This document shows positions 30,985-41,123 of a stretch of 64,000 nucleotides of DNA, piece after piece. How positions within the stretch are numbered: the stretch's first letter is position 1; every line of letters begins with the position of its first letter. The position numbers were made by a program, and so were the translations under genes. Origin of the DNA: Peptococcaceae bacterium. Its GTDB lineage: Bacteria > Bacillota > Desulfotomaculia > Desulfotomaculales > Desulfocucumaceae. The notes below the pieces were generated by a model. The model was given only the letters and a program-made list of their open reading frames with translations, was not told where the DNA came from and searched no databases. The stretch lies in the NCBI GenBank assembly GCA_023512435.1, contig JAILZP010000007.1:1-64000 (forward strand), written 5' to 3'.

Positions 30985-33171
30985 ATGCGCACTACCGGCA
31001 TACTAATTCGCAGAAGGCTCACCTGGCTTTTTTTGCTTTACTGGGCGGCCTTCGCGGCACTCATATTCAGGCTGGCCTGGATCCAGTTTGTCCAGGGCGA
31101 CTACCTCCAGGAAAAGGCCCTGGAGGTCAGGATGCGGGACGTACCGGTGGAAGCCAAGCGGGGGACCATATACGACCGGAACGGCAACGAGCTGGTGACC
31201 AGCGTAAGCTCCGACTCGGTTTACGCCATTCCGTACCAGGTTAAGAATCCCCGCCAGGTGGCGGATCTCCTGGCCCCGGTGCTGGAAATGGACGCCGACC
31301 GCCTGTACCGGATCCTGACCCGGAAGTCATGTTACGAGTGGATAAAGAGAAAGGTAAAGCCGGAAGTTTCGGCGAAGATAAAGGAATTAAAGCCCGAAGG
31401 CATTCACCTGGTTGAAGAAAGCCGGCGGTTTTACCGGCACGAGACCCTGGCCCCCCACCTGCTTGGTTTCACCGGTGTGGATAACCAGGGCCTGATGGGT
31501 ATTGAAAAGTCATACGACCAGGTCCTCAAGGGCAAGCCCGGCCGAATCCTGGTGGAGCACGACGCGGCGGGACGCAGTGTGCCAGACCCCATCCACCGGT
31601 ACTATGCCCCCGAACAGGGCAACAGCCTGGTGCTTGCCCTGGATGAAAACATCCAGTATTTTGTTGAGCGGGAACTGGACAAGGTTGTGGCCAGGTACCG
31701 GCCCAAGCTGGCCGTGGCCATTGTAATGGACCCGCAGACCGGTGAGGTTCTGGCCCTGGGGAACAGGCCCACCTTCAATTCCAACAACTGGAGCGAAGCG
31801 CCCAGGCAGGTCTGGGACCGCAACCCCGCCATCTGGTACAACTACGAGCCCGGGTCCACCTTCAAGATTGTCACCGCCTCAGCCGCCATAAGCGAGAAGG
31901 CCGTAAATCCCGCCGACCGTTTTTTCGATCCGGGGTACGTCAAGGTGGCCGACCGGACCATCAGGTGCTGGAGGGCCGGGGGGCACGGAAGCCTGAGTTT
32001 TGAAGAGGTGGTCATGCATTCCTGCAACCCGGGGTTTATAGACGTGGCACTGAGGTTGGGCAAGGAGAAATTTTATAAATACGTCAAGGCCTTCGGCTTT
32101 GGTGAAAAAACAGGCATTGAGCTGGACGGGGAGGCCGCCGGAATTGTCATCAATGAAAAGAACGCCAGCAACCTGAACATAGCCACCATGGCCATAGGCC
32201 AGTCCATTGCGGTTACCCCCATCCAGCTGGTGTCGGCCACATGCGCCGTGGCCAACGGCGGGACCCTGATGAAACCCATGCTGGTAAAGGAGATCAGGGA
32301 CAGCACGGGGAAAACCGTTAAAACTTGCAGGCCGGAACCCATCCGCAGGGTTATGGACAAAGATTCGGCGGACCGGGTAAAGGCCCTGCTGGAGAACGTG
32401 GTGGCCAGGGGCACCGGCAGAAACGCCTTTGTGGAAGGCTACCGGGTGGCCGGCAAAACCGGCACCGCCCAGGTGGTGGGGGAAAGCGGCGGTTACGTGG
32501 CCGGCCGGTACGTGGCATCCTTCACCGGCTTCGCCCCGGTGGAAAACCCCAGGGTGGCCGTAACGGTAATGATTGCCGAGCCCCAGGGGGGAATATACTA
32601 CGGCGGGGTGGTGGCCGCCCCGGTTTTTCAGGCCATAATGCAGGATACCCTGCATTACCTGGGGGTGCCCGAGGATCCGGGCCTGGTGAAGCCGCCGGAC
32701 CCGCAAGCATGGTACCAGGCTCCCCGGGTTAAGGTCAAGGTGCCCAACGTGGTCAACTACCCGGTGCATGAAGCCGTGAGGATGCTGAGGGCCCAGGGCC
32801 TTTCCTTCCAGACCAGGGGCGGGGGATCCATTGTATACAGCCAGGTGCCCCAGGGCGGCGCCGAGGCCATGAGTGATGTCACGGTTCTTCTGGATTTGAA
32901 CCCGCCCGGGGTGGAAGGGGAACAGGGGGTAACCGTTCCCAATCTCGGCGGCCTTACCGAGAAAGAGGTAAGGAGCCTGCTGGAAGATATGGGGCTGGTT
33001 CTGGACCCGGTGGGGACCGGCCTGGCATGGACCCAGAACCCTCCGCCCGGGAGCAAGGTGAAGAGGGGAACCGCGGTCAGGGTTGAGTTCAGGCCCCCGG
33101 GGACCGGCCGCCCGGACGACCCGGAGGCTGTGCCCGGCATGGCTTACGGCGGTATTATGATCATGGACTGA
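30985..33171 (+). CDS. spoVD: Class B penicillin-binding protein (SpoVD/PBP2B-type) with two PASTA domains
   Basis: 728 residues. A membrane anchor (LTWLFLLYWAAFAALIFRLAW) is followed by the PBP dimer domain (RGTIYDRNGNELVTS) and the transpeptidase domain with catalytic Ser in PGSTFKIVTA (about residue 292), HSCNPGF as the SxN equivalent and AGKTGTAQVV. Two PASTA repeats (VPNVVNYPVHEAVRMLRAQG and VPNLGGLTEKEVRSLLEDMG) end the protein. It crosslinks peptidoglycan at the septum or spore cortex with the SEDS protein encoded downstream. Whether it serves vegetative division (pbpB) or the cortex (spoVD) cannot be told, since only one such gene is in the cluster. Confidence 0.9.
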   Translation: MRTTGILIRRRLTWLFLLYWAAFAALIFRLAWIQFVQGDYLQEKALEVRMRDVPVEAKRGTIYDRNGNELVTSVSSDSVYAIPYQVKNPRQVADLLAPVLEMDADRLYRILTRKSCYEWIKRKVKPEVSAKIKELKPEGIHLVEESRRFYRHETLAPHLLGFTGVDNQGLMGIEKSYDQVLKGKPGRILVEHDAAGRSVPDPIHRYYAPEQGNSLVLALDENIQYFVERELDKVVARYRPKLAVAIVMDPQTGEVLALGNRPTFNSNNWSEAPRQVWDRNPAIWYNYEPGSTFKIVTASAAISEKAVNPADRFFDPGYVKVADRTIRCWRAGGHGSLSFEEVVMHSCNPGFIDVALRLGKEKFYKYVKAFGFGEKTGIELDGEAAGIVINEKNASNLNIATMAIGQSIAVTPIQLVSATCAVANGGTLMKPMLVKEIRDSTGKTVKTCRPEPIRRVMDKDSADRVKALLENVVARGTGRNAFVEGYRVAGKTGTAQVVGESGGYVAGRYVASFTGFAPVENPRVAVTVMIAEPQGGIYYGGVVAAPVFQAIMQDTLHYLGVPEDPGLVKPPDPQAWYQAPRVKVKVPNVVNYPVHEAVRMLRAQGLSFQTRGGGSIVYSQVPQGGAEAMSDVTVLLDLNPPGVEGEQGVTVPNLGGLTEKEVRSLLEDMGLVLDPVGTGLAWTQNPPPGSKVKRGTAVRVEFRPPGTGRPDDPEAVPGMAYGGIMIMD

Positions 33172-33362
33172 GACGGGCCTGATTTCCTCGGGCCGGCGGT
33201 CCGGCAGTGGCGGGGAATATAAGCTTTCCGGAAGGCCGCAAGCCGCCGCTTGCAGCCCAAGACCCAATAGTTGCCGTTCTAAGCCTTTCGCGCCCTCCGG
33301 GGCGGCAGGCTTAAAAAAACAGCCCGTTGGGAAATAATACCTGTTAGAAAGGAGACGGGTCT

Positions 33363-34862
33363 GTGCAACTGGGTGAGTTGATTAAAAATATAGAAGTTCT
33401 GAAGCTTGACGGCAGCGACCAGGTGGAGATAAAGGGCGTCTCCCATGACTCCAGGACCATCGGGCAGGGTTACCTGTTTGTCGCCGTTAAGGGATTCAAG
33501 ACCGACGGGCACCTGTACGTGGGCGACGCCGTGCAGGCCGGTTCCCGGGCGGTGCTGGTGGAAAAAGAAGTGGAGGTTCCGCCCGGGGTAACCCGGGTGC
33601 TGGTGAAGAATACCCGGGCCTCACTGGCCCGGCTGGCGGCTGATTTTTACGGCAGGCCCTCGGAAAGGACCAGGGTGGTGGGAGTTACCGGAACCAACGG
33701 CAAGACCACCACCACCTACCTGATCGCCTCCATTTACCGTTCCGCCGGCATGAAGGTGGGCCTTGTCGGCACCATCGCCAATTACGTCGGGGACAGGAAG
33801 CTGGAAGTCAATCATACCACGCCCGAGGCCCACGAATTGCAGAAGCTGCTGCGGGACATGGCGGATGAAGGGGTGGAGGCGGCGGTGATCGAGGTCAGTT
33901 CCCACGCCCTAGCCCTGGACAGGGTAAACGGCTGCGAGTTCGACGTGGGGGTGTTCACCAACCTTACCCAGGACCACCTGGACTTCCACCGGGATATGGA
34001 GGATTACCTGCAGGCCAAGGCCAAACTGTTTAAAAGTTTGGGCGGCGGAGTTAAAAAATGGCCCAAGTTTGCGGTGGTCAACCTGGACGACGCCTATGCG
34101 GGCAGGATCATTTCCCAGGCCGGGGTGCCGGTGATTACCTACGGCCTGTCCGGGGACGCCGATGTGAGAGCCGTGGACATACGGGTTTCAGGCCGGGGAA
34201 GTTCCTTCACGGTGGTCAGCGGCCAGGGGAGCGTCGGGCTGAATATAAAGCTGGCCGGCCTTTTCAACGTTTACAACACCCTGGCGGCCTTTGCGGTGGG
34301 GCTGGGCAGCGGCTTCGGCCAGGAACTGGTGGCAAAATCCCTGGAGGCGGTGGATGGTGTTCCGGGGAGATTTGAACTGGTGGACCGCGGCCAGGACTTT
34401 ATGGTGGTGGTGGATTACGCCCACACCCCGGACGGCCTTGAAAACATACTGAAGGCGGCCCGGGAGGTTGCTTCCGGCCGGATCATAGCCGTTTTCGGCT
34501 GCGGCGGTGACCGGGACCGCACAAAGCGCCCGATCATGGGCAGAATAGCAGGCCTGTACAGCGACCTGCCCATCATCACGTCGGATAACCCCAGGACCGA
34601 AAATCCCCTCCGGATTATAGACGACGTGGAGGAGGGCATCAAAGGGGTGCTTGATCCCGGGCGGTACAGGGTCATACCCGACCGGCGGGAGGCCATCAGG
34701 ACCGCCATCATGGAGGCCCGGAAGGGTGACCTGGTGATCATAGCGGGCAAGGGACACGAGGGTTACCAGATCGTAGGCGGCCGGAAGCTGCACTTCGACG
34801 ACCGGGAGGAGGCAGGTAAGGTTCTTGATTCCATTTTGAACAAAAAATCTCCGGGTGAATAA
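33363..34862 (+). CDS. murE: MurE UDP-MurNAc-tripeptide synthetase, meso-DAP type
   Basis: 499 residues from GTG with AAAGGAGACG upstream. Mur ligase P-loop TGTNGKTTTTYLIASI (about residue 110), the carbamylated-Lys region and the C-terminal substrate motif DNPRTENP. The DNPR sequence is the known determinant for meso-diaminopimelate rather than lysine, so the wall should be DAP-type. It adds the third residue to the stem peptide in the cytoplasm. The 190-base spacer before it holds no gene. Confidence 0.95.
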   Translation: MQLGELIKNIEVLKLDGSDQVEIKGVSHDSRTIGQGYLFVAVKGFKTDGHLYVGDAVQAGSRAVLVEKEVEVPPGVTRVLVKNTRASLARLAADFYGRPSERTRVVGVTGTNGKTTTTYLIASIYRSAGMKVGLVGTIANYVGDRKLEVNHTTPEAHELQKLLRDMADEGVEAAVIEVSSHALALDRVNGCEFDVGVFTNLTQDHLDFHRDMEDYLQAKAKLFKSLGGGVKKWPKFAVVNLDDAYAGRIISQAGVPVITYGLSGDADVRAVDIRVSGRGSSFTVVSGQGSVGLNIKLAGLFNVYNTLAAFAVGLGSGFGQELVAKSLEAVDGVPGRFELVDRGQDFMVVVDYAHTPDGLENILKAAREVASGRIIAVFGCGGDRDRTKRPIMGRIAGLYSDLPIITSDNPRTENPLRIIDDVEEGIKGVLDPGRYRVIPDRREAIRTAIMEARKGDLVIIAGKGHEGYQIVGGRKLHFDDREEAGKVLDSILNKKSPGE

Positions 34863-34887
34863 AAAGAATTTTTTCGGGAGGAATCCG

Positions 34888-36294
34888 GTGTTTTCATTAA
34901 ACGTATCGCAAATCGCCGGGGCCATTTCCGCCTCCGTGACCGGTCACGGCGGGGACATTGTGTTCAGGTCGGTCTGCACGGACTCCCGGGCGGTAAAAGA
35001 GGGGGACCTGTTTGTTGCCCTGCGCGGGGAACGCTTTGACGGGCACGAGTTTGCCGCGCGGGCGGTACAGTCCGGCGCCCGGGGCGTGGTGGCGGACCGT
35101 CCGGTGGAAGGCCTGCCGCCCGGCATTCCTGTTTTTTTGGTCAGGGATACCCTGGGGGCCCTGCAGGACCTGGCCAGGTACAACCGGCAGCGGTCCGGGG
35201 CGCCGGTGGTGGGGGTGACGGGCAGCTCCGGCAAGACCAGCACCAAGGACCTTGTGTACAGCGTGCTTTCAGCCAGGTACCGGACCCTGAAGACAGAAGG
35301 AAACCTTAACAACGAGGTGGGGGTGCCCCTGACCCTGCTGAGGCTGGACGAGGGCCACCAGGCGGCGGTGGTGGAAATGGCCATGCGGGGCATGGGCGAG
35401 ATCGACCTCCTGGCCCGCATCGCCCTGCCCGACGGGGCTGTGATTACCAACATCGGGGAAGCCCACTTCGAACTGCTGGGGTCGGTGGACAACATCGCCC
35501 GGGCCAAGGGCGAAATACTGGACCACGTACCGGACCGGGGTTTCGCCGTGCTGCACGGCGGCAGTCCCTACATCCGGAGGGAGGCCGCGCGCTGCCGGGG
35601 CAGGGTGATATTTTACGGCGAGGACCCGGGATTGGACCTGTATGCCCGGGACATCACCCCCGGGGCCGGGGGCAACCGGTTCGTGGCAGTCTTCCGGGGC
35701 CGGGCCGAAGAGTTTTTTGTGCCCTTGCCGGGGCGGCACAACGTGATCAACAGCCTGGCCGCCATTGCCGTGGGAAGGGAACTGGGGCTGGAGTTCCCGG
35801 AAATCCGGGACGGCCTGTCCGCGGCCAACCTTTCCGCCATGCGCCTGGAATTATCCCAGTGGAACGGGGTCAAAATAATCAACGATTCGTACAACGCCAA
35901 CCCGGCCTCAACCAGGGCGGCCGTGCAGGTGCTGGCCGAGATGGCCGGTGAGTCCAGGAAAATAGCGGTACTGGGAGATATGCTGGAGTTGGGGGACAAG
36001 TCCGAATCCGCCCACCGGGAGGTGGGCAGGGCGGTTTGCAACGCCGGTGTGGACCTCCTGGCGGCAGTGGGGGACCGGGCCAGGCACATCGGCCTGGGCG
36101 CCCGGGAGGCAGGCCTTTCCCCCGGCCGGATTCACTATTACCGGACGGCCCGGGAAGCCGCCGGGGAATTGAAAAAATTTCTCCGTCCGGGGGACGTGGT
36201 TCTGGTTAAAGGGTCAAGGGGCATGAAAATGGAGGAATTTGTTTTCGCCCTCAGTGGACGGCAGGAGGAAGACGCTAATCATTCAGGGTCTTGA
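34888..36294 (+). CDS. murF: MurF UDP-MurNAc-tripeptide:D-Ala-D-Ala ligase
   Basis: 468 residues from the GTG behind GGGAGG; a GTG at 34855 overlapping murE lacks a good site. The Mur ligase P-loop VTGSSGKTSTKDLV (about residue 108), ATP-site NNEVGVPLTLL and the GSRGMKMEEF C-terminus are typical. It completes the pentapeptide by adding D-Ala-D-Ala. It follows murE with 25 bases between and shares its transcript. Confidence 0.93.
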   Translation: MFSLNVSQIAGAISASVTGHGGDIVFRSVCTDSRAVKEGDLFVALRGERFDGHEFAARAVQSGARGVVADRPVEGLPPGIPVFLVRDTLGALQDLARYNRQRSGAPVVGVTGSSGKTSTKDLVYSVLSARYRTLKTEGNLNNEVGVPLTLLRLDEGHQAAVVEMAMRGMGEIDLLARIALPDGAVITNIGEAHFELLGSVDNIARAKGEILDHVPDRGFAVLHGGSPYIRREAARCRGRVIFYGEDPGLDLYARDITPGAGGNRFVAVFRGRAEEFFVPLPGRHNVINSLAAIAVGRELGLEFPEIRDGLSAANLSAMRLELSQWNGVKIINDSYNANPASTRAAVQVLAEMAGESRKIAVLGDMLELGDKSESAHREVGRAVCNAGVDLLAAVGDRARHIGLGAREAGLSPGRIHYYRTAREAAGELKKFLRPGDVVLVKGSRGMKMEEFVFALSGRQEEDANHSGS

Positions 36295-36382
36295 CCCGGT
36301 CAACATTTTCCACTATTTGCATATGCTTATTGATAGGTATTTTAAGCGACAGGAGGTGCCGGTCCGGGGCCGGAAGGAAAAG

Positions 36383-37354
36383 ATGGAAGGTATAGTGCTT
36401 GCCGCAGGCAAATCGCTTTTGTTGTCGTTCATAATTACGGCCCTTCTGGGCCCCATTGCCATACCGGCGCTGAGAAGGCTGAAATTCGGGCAGCATGTGC
36501 GGGATGACGGACCCGCCAGCCATCTTTCCAAGGCCGGCACCCCCACCATGGGCGGGATATTTTTTCTGGCCGGCATAGCTGTGGCGGGGGTGTTTATGGC
36601 GGCCAGGTTCCCGGAAGGGGTGCTGTTGCTGGCCACATTGCTGGGGTTCGGCCTGATCGGATTCATTGACGATTTCCTCAAGATTGCGCTGCGCCGGCCC
36701 CTGGGCCTCAGGGCCAGGGAAAAACTGGCGGGTCAGTTTTTGATCGCGGCGCTGCTGGCTTTTCTGGCGGTGTCCACCCTGGGCCGGGGGACCGATGTGG
36801 TCATCCCCTTCAGCCTGAAAACCGTTGAGCTGGGAATGTCTGCCTACATGGTTTTCGCCATGGTGACCGTGGTGGCCGCCGCCAATGCCGTGAACCTGAC
36901 GGACGGGCTTGACGGCCTCGCGGCCGGTGTAACGGCGGTTGTATCCCTGGCTTTTGTGGTCGTCGCCCTGGTTCTAAACAGGGCCGGAGTCGCGCTGATA
37001 ATGGCGGCCGTGGCCGGGGGGTGCCTTGGTTTTTTGCTGTTCAACCGTCACCCGGCCCGGGTGTTCATGGGGGACACGGGTTCCCTGGCCCTGGGCGGGG
37101 CCCTGGGGGCGGCGGCGGTGCTGACCAGGAGTGAACTCTTTCTGTTAATCATCGGCGGCGTGTATGTCCTGGAGACCCTGTCGGTGATGGTGCAGGTTTT
37201 CTCCTTCCAGGTCTTCGGCCGCAGGGTGCTCAGGATGAGCCCCCTGCACCACCATTTCGAGCTGGGCAACTGGAGTGAAAACCGCATTGTTGTAACCTTC
37301 GTCGGCGCCACTGTGCTTTTTTCTGTGATCGGCGTAGCCGGACTTGCAAGATGA
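36383..37354 (+). CDS. mraY: MraY phospho-MurNAc-pentapeptide transferase
   Basis: 323 residues from the ATG behind GGAAGGA. About ten transmembrane helices. Signature motifs: DDGPASHLSKAGTPTMGG (residues 40-58), the catalytic Asp pair region FIDDFLKI, NAVNLTDGLDGLAAG and GDTGSLALGG, with MSPLHHHFEL near the C-terminus. It transfers phospho-MurNAc-pentapeptide to undecaprenyl phosphate to make lipid I at the membrane. Confidence 0.95.
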   Translation: MEGIVLAAGKSLLLSFIITALLGPIAIPALRRLKFGQHVRDDGPASHLSKAGTPTMGGIFFLAGIAVAGVFMAARFPEGVLLLATLLGFGLIGFIDDFLKIALRRPLGLRAREKLAGQFLIAALLAFLAVSTLGRGTDVVIPFSLKTVELGMSAYMVFAMVTVVAAANAVNLTDGLDGLAAGVTAVVSLAFVVVALVLNRAGVALIMAAVAGGCLGFLLFNRHPARVFMGDTGSLALGGALGAAAVLTRSELFLLIIGGVYVLETLSVMVQVFSFQVFGRRVLRMSPLHHHFELGNWSENRIVVTFVGATVLFSVIGVAGLAR

Positions 37355-37387
37355 GGGGATTGGGGATTAGTTTAGGGAGTTGGGTCT

Positions 37388-38752
37388 GTGGAACTGAAGG
37401 ATAAAAGAGTGCTGGTGGTGGGGGCCGGGAAAAGCGGCATGGCCGTGGCCAGGTTTCTGACCGGGAAGGGATCCCGGGTTGTTCTCACCGATTCAAGGGA
37501 AGAAGATCAATTCGACGGTCAACTGGGCGATCTGAGGCACATGGGGGTCGCCACGGCCCTGGGCGGTTATCCCCCGGTGAGGGGCAATTTCGACCTGCTG
37601 GTGATCAGCCCCGGGGTCCCCTTGAACATACCCCCGGTGGTGGAGGCCGGGGAAGCGGGAATTCCGGTGATCGGGGAACTGGAACTGGCCGGCAGGTTTG
37701 CCAGGGCGCCGATTATCGCCATTACCGGCACCAACGGCAAGACCACCACCACCACGCTGGTGGGAGAGATATTCAAGGACGCCGGGCACCGGGTGCTGGT
37801 GGCCGGGAACATCGGGCTGCCGCTGGTGGAACAGGTGGAGTCCTACGGCCCCGGGGATGTCATTGTGGCCGAAGTATCCAGCTTTCAGCTGGAAACCGTG
37901 GTTCATTTCCGCCCCAGGGTGGGCGTTGTTTTAAACCTTACTCCGGATCACCTGGACAGGCACGGGGACATGGCCGGGTATGCCGCCGCCAAAAGCAGGA
38001 TTTCCATGAACCAGCGCCGGGGGGATTACCTGGTTTTGAATTATGACGACAGCCTGACCAGGGAGATGGCGGGCCGGGGCGAGGGGGATGTTATATTTTT
38101 CAGCCGCCGGCATATTTTAGAAAGGGGAGTGTTTGTCCGGCAAAACGCCGTCACGGTTTCCCTGGACGGCACGGTGAAGGCCGTTCTGAACGTTGGAGAA
38201 CTGCGGATACCCGGGGCGCACAACCTTGAAAACGCCCTGGCGGCCACGGCGGCCTGCCGGGTAATGGGAATACCGGAAGAGAGCATTGCCGGAACGCTCC
38301 GCAGGTTCACAGGGGTGGCCCACCGGCTGGAATTCGTGGCTGAAATAGACGGCGTAAGATATATAAACGATTCCAAGGGAACCAACCCGGATGCCAGCAT
38401 CAAGGCGGTGGAGGCCTTCCCGGGGCCCCTGGTGCTGATTGCCGGGGGGAGAAACAAGGGCAACGATTTTACCGGGTTCACCCGCCGGGCGGCCGGTAAA
38501 ACCAGGGCCATGGTGGTGGTGGGGGAGTGCGCCGGGGAGATGGCCAGGTCGGCGGCGGAGGCCGGGATAAAAAACATACTGTGGGCCGGCAATTTCCGGG
38601 AGGCCGTACTGCTGGCCAGGTCTGCGGCCCGGCCCGGCGACGTGGTCCTGCTTTCCCCCGCCTGCGCCAGCTGGGACATGTTCAAAAACTTTGAGGAAAG
38701 AGGAGACCTGTTTAAGCAGATAGTGAGGGAAATGGCAAGTGAAGGCAGTTAG
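37388..38752 (+). CDS. murD: MurD UDP-MurNAc-L-alanine:D-glutamate ligase
   Basis: 454 residues from GTG. N-terminal Rossmann GAGKSGMAVARFL, P-loop ITGTNGKTTTTTLVGEIF (about residue 113), EVSSFQLETV and the C-terminal domain with NDSKGTNPDASIKAVE and LSPACASWDMFKNFEERGD, all standard for MurD. It adds D-Glu to UDP-MurNAc-L-Ala. The preceding spacer carries a short GGGGATT heptad pair (37355-37368), and the stop codon opens the heptad array at 38751. Confidence 0.95.
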   Translation: MELKDKRVLVVGAGKSGMAVARFLTGKGSRVVLTDSREEDQFDGQLGDLRHMGVATALGGYPPVRGNFDLLVISPGVPLNIPPVVEAGEAGIPVIGELELAGRFARAPIIAITGTNGKTTTTTLVGEIFKDAGHRVLVAGNIGLPLVEQVESYGPGDVIVAEVSSFQLETVVHFRPRVGVVLNLTPDHLDRHGDMAGYAAAKSRISMNQRRGDYLVLNYDDSLTREMAGRGEGDVIFFSRRHILERGVFVRQNAVTVSLDGTVKAVLNVGELRIPGAHNLENALAATAACRVMGIPEESIAGTLRRFTGVAHRLEFVAEIDGVRYINDSKGTNPDASIKAVEAFPGPLVLIAGGRNKGNDFTGFTRRAAGKTRAMVVVGECAGEMARSAAEAGIKNILWAGNFREAVLLARSAARPGDVVLLSPACASWDMFKNFEERGDLFKQIVREMASEGS

Positions 38753-38798
38753 CTGTTAGCTAGCGGCTAGCGGCTAGCAGCTAGAAGCTGACAGCTGA
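38751..38798. repeat. Heptad repeat between murD and ftsW
   Basis: Seven degenerate units: agctgtt, agctagc, ggctagc, ggctagc, agctaga, agctgac, agctga. It begins inside the murD stop codon and fills the spacer up to the ftsW ribosome site. Confidence 0.75.
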
Positions 38799-38815
38799 TC
38801 CGGGGGTGGCCTGAT

Positions 38816-39922
38816 GTGCCCGTGAAGAAGAAGTCTCCCGATTTTATCCTGTTTATAACGGTTATGATGCTGATCAGCATAGGCGTCGTCATGGTCTTCA
38901 GCTCCAGCAGCTATTACGCCATGTTTCCGCCTTTCAACAACCCGTTCTGGTTTTTGATCAGACAGTTGATTAACGCGTTGTTGGGCATTTCAGTCATGAT
39001 TATAATGATGAAGTACGACTACTGGAAGTTGAAACGGTGGGCTCCTGTAATGCTGGCGGCCGCCGCAGTGCTGCTGGTTCTGGTGCTGACGCCGCTGGGG
39101 ACCTCCAGGCTGGGGGCCCAGCGCTGGATCAACCTGGGATTTTTCAGCTTTCAGCCTTCGGAGCTTGCCAAGCTGTGCGTGGTCATATTTACGGCCGCCA
39201 GCCTTTCCCAAAAGGGGATCAAGGTGCGGAACTTCAGGGAAGGGGTGCTGCCCTTCCTGGTTTTAGCAGCCGTTTTTGCCGGCCTGATCCTGGCTGAGCC
39301 AGACCTTGGAACTGCCATAACCCTGGTGGGTACCGTATTTATCATGCTCTTCTGCGCCGGGGTGAGGCTGTCCACTCTTGCCGCCATTGGGATATTGGGC
39401 GCGGGGGCTGTAATTGCCGCCATTTTTACTGAGGATTACAGGAGAGACAGGTTTCTGGCCTTTCTAAACCCGGAAGAGGACCCCACCGGGGCGGGATGGC
39501 ACATTCTCAATTCCCTGATGTCCCTCGGTTCCGGAGGACTTCTGGGCACCGGGCTGGGACAGGGCCGCCATTCCAAGTTCCTGTACCTGCCGGAAAGGCA
39601 GACCGACTTTATTTTCGCCGTTATCGGGGAGGAACTGGGATTCATCGGCGGTTGCCTGGTGATCCTTTTGTTTATACTGTTTATATGGAGGGGCTTCAAG
39701 ATCGCCATTACTTCGCCGGACCCCTTCGCCAGCCTTCTGGCGGCCGGGATTGTTTCCGGCGTGGCCCTGCAGGCCATTATCAACATCGGTGTGGTCACCA
39801 GCTCACTGCCCATCACGGGCATCACCCTGCCCTTCGTCAGCTTCGGCGGAACGTCGCTGGTCTTCACCCTTATGGGGGTCGGGGTGCTGCTCAACATATC
39901 ACGATATATAACGCCGAAGTAG
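38816..39922 (+). CDS. ftsW: SEDS-family lipid II polymerase/flippase (FtsW/SpoVE)
   Basis: 368 residues from GTG with GGGGGTGG upstream; ten transmembrane helices. SEDS signatures are clear: QRWINLGFFSFQPSELAK (about residue 103), AEPDLGTAI, the PERQTDFIFAVIGEELGFIG loop and GITLPFVSFGGTSLV near the C-terminus. It polymerises glycan strands together with the class B PBP encoded upstream. Only one SEDS gene lies in the cluster, so it may serve septation, cortex synthesis or both. Confidence 0.92.
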   Translation: MPVKKKSPDFILFITVMMLISIGVVMVFSSSSYYAMFPPFNNPFWFLIRQLINALLGISVMIIMMKYDYWKLKRWAPVMLAAAAVLLVLVLTPLGTSRLGAQRWINLGFFSFQPSELAKLCVVIFTAASLSQKGIKVRNFREGVLPFLVLAAVFAGLILAEPDLGTAITLVGTVFIMLFCAGVRLSTLAAIGILGAGAVIAAIFTEDYRRDRFLAFLNPEEDPTGAGWHILNSLMSLGSGGLLGTGLGQGRHSKFLYLPERQTDFIFAVIGEELGFIGGCLVILLFILFIWRGFKIAITSPDPFASLLAAGIVSGVALQAIINIGVVTSSLPITGITLPFVSFGGTSLVFTLMGVGVLLNISRYITPK

Positions 39923-39990
39923 CGGCTGGCAGCTGGCAGCTAGCGACTAGCAGCTAGAAGCTAGAAGCTGGCGGCTGCCAGCTAACAGCC
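39921..39990. repeat. Heptad repeat between ftsW and murG
   Basis: About ten degenerate units such as ggctggc, agctggc, agctagc, gactagc, agctaga, agctaga, agctggc, ggctgcc, agctaac. It starts in the ftsW stop codon and ends just before the murG ribosome site, mirroring the murD-ftsW array. Confidence 0.75.
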
Positions 39991-40007
39991 ACGGGGGTGT
40001 TGGTCGG

Positions 40008-41123
40008 TTGAGGTTTATAGTCACCGGTGGCGGCACCGGGGGACACATTTATCCGGCCCTGGCCATCGCCGGGGGCTTGAAGGAAAGGTTCGGGGCAGAA
40101 GTTTTTTACATAGGGGGAACCCGGGGGCTGGAGTCCGGGATAGTTCCCAGGGAGGGCCTCCCTTTTCGGGCCATCCCCCTGGCGGGGTTCAGGCGCGGCC
40201 TGTCGCCTTCCAACCTGGCGGCCGCCTGGAAGGCCGCCACGGGGGTGAACAAGGCGCGCCGCCTGATTAAGGAAATCCGCCCGGCCGCCGTAATCGGCAC
40301 CGGCGGCTACGTTTGCGGCCCGGTGGTGCTGGCGGCGGCGCTGTCGGGGATACCCACCATGATCCACGAGCAGAACGCCTATCCGGGCATAACCAACCGG
40401 ATCCTGTCCAGGTTCGTCCGCTGCGTGGCCCTGACTTTCGGGGAGGCCCGGAAGTTCCTTCCGGCCGGGGCCAGGGTTAAAATAACCGGGCTTCCCATAA
40501 GAAAGGAAATGCTTACCAGGGAGCGGGAGGAAGGCAGGCAGAGACTCGGCCTGCCCCCGGACGGTTTGCTGGTCCTGTCTTTTGGCGGCAGCCAGGGGGC
40601 CAGGAGCATAAATAACGCCATGATCCACGTGCTGAAACGGTTTGCCGGCCGGAGGGGGATTCATTTCCTGCACGTGACGGGCCCCGCCAATTACGGCCGG
40701 TTCATGGAGGAAATCGGCAGGGGTATGAATGTGCCTGAAAGTGGGAATATTACCATTAATTCCTATATGCACGACATGCCCAGCGCCCTTGCCGCGGCAG
40801 ACCTGGTCATCTCCAGGGCCGGGGCCGCGACGCTGGCCGAAATCACCGCCGTGGGGCTGCCGGCAATACTCGTCCCTTATCCGCATGCCGCTGAAAACCA
40901 TCAGGAGCACAATGCCCGGGCACTGGAGAGACGAAAGGCGGCGGTGGTGATCAGGGACCGGGACCTCACCGGAGTCCTGCTGGCCGCGGAACTGGAGAGG
41001 ATTACCGGGCAGCCGGAACTGCTGGAGGAAATGGCCCGGGCCAGCAGGGAACTGGGCAAACCAGGGGCGCTGGGCGATATCCTTGACTGTGTTCAGGATA
41101 TATTGGATAATAATCCAAAGTGA
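40008..41123 (+). CDS. murG: MurG lipid II synthase (N-acetylglucosaminyltransferase)
   Basis: 371 residues from TTG with GGGGGTG upstream. GT-B fold with the N-terminal GGGTGGHIYPALAIA loop, the HEQNAYPGITNRILS signature and the UDP-GlcNAc motif SRAGAATLAEITAVGLPAIL plus PHAAENHQEHNA. It adds GlcNAc to lipid I on the inner membrane face, making lipid II. Confidence 0.95.
   Translation: MRFIVTGGGTGGHIYPALAIAGGLKERFGAEVFYIGGTRGLESGIVPREGLPFRAIPLAGFRRGLSPSNLAAAWKAATGVNKARRLIKEIRPAAVIGTGGYVCGPVVLAAALSGIPTMIHEQNAYPGITNRILSRFVRCVALTFGEARKFLPAGARVKITGLPIRKEMLTREREEGRQRLGLPPDGLLVLSFGGSQGARSINNAMIHVLKRFAGRRGIHFLHVTGPANYGRFMEEIGRGMNVPESGNITINSYMHDMPSALAAADLVISRAGAATLAEITAVGLPAILVPYPHAAENHQEHNARALERRKAAVVIRDRDLTGVLLAAELERITGQPELLEEMARASRELGKPGALGDILDCVQDILDNNPK

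Noticed and set aside
38751-39990. Repeat arrays as a possible CRISPR
   Set aside because: Period is 7 bp with no spacers; no cas genes.
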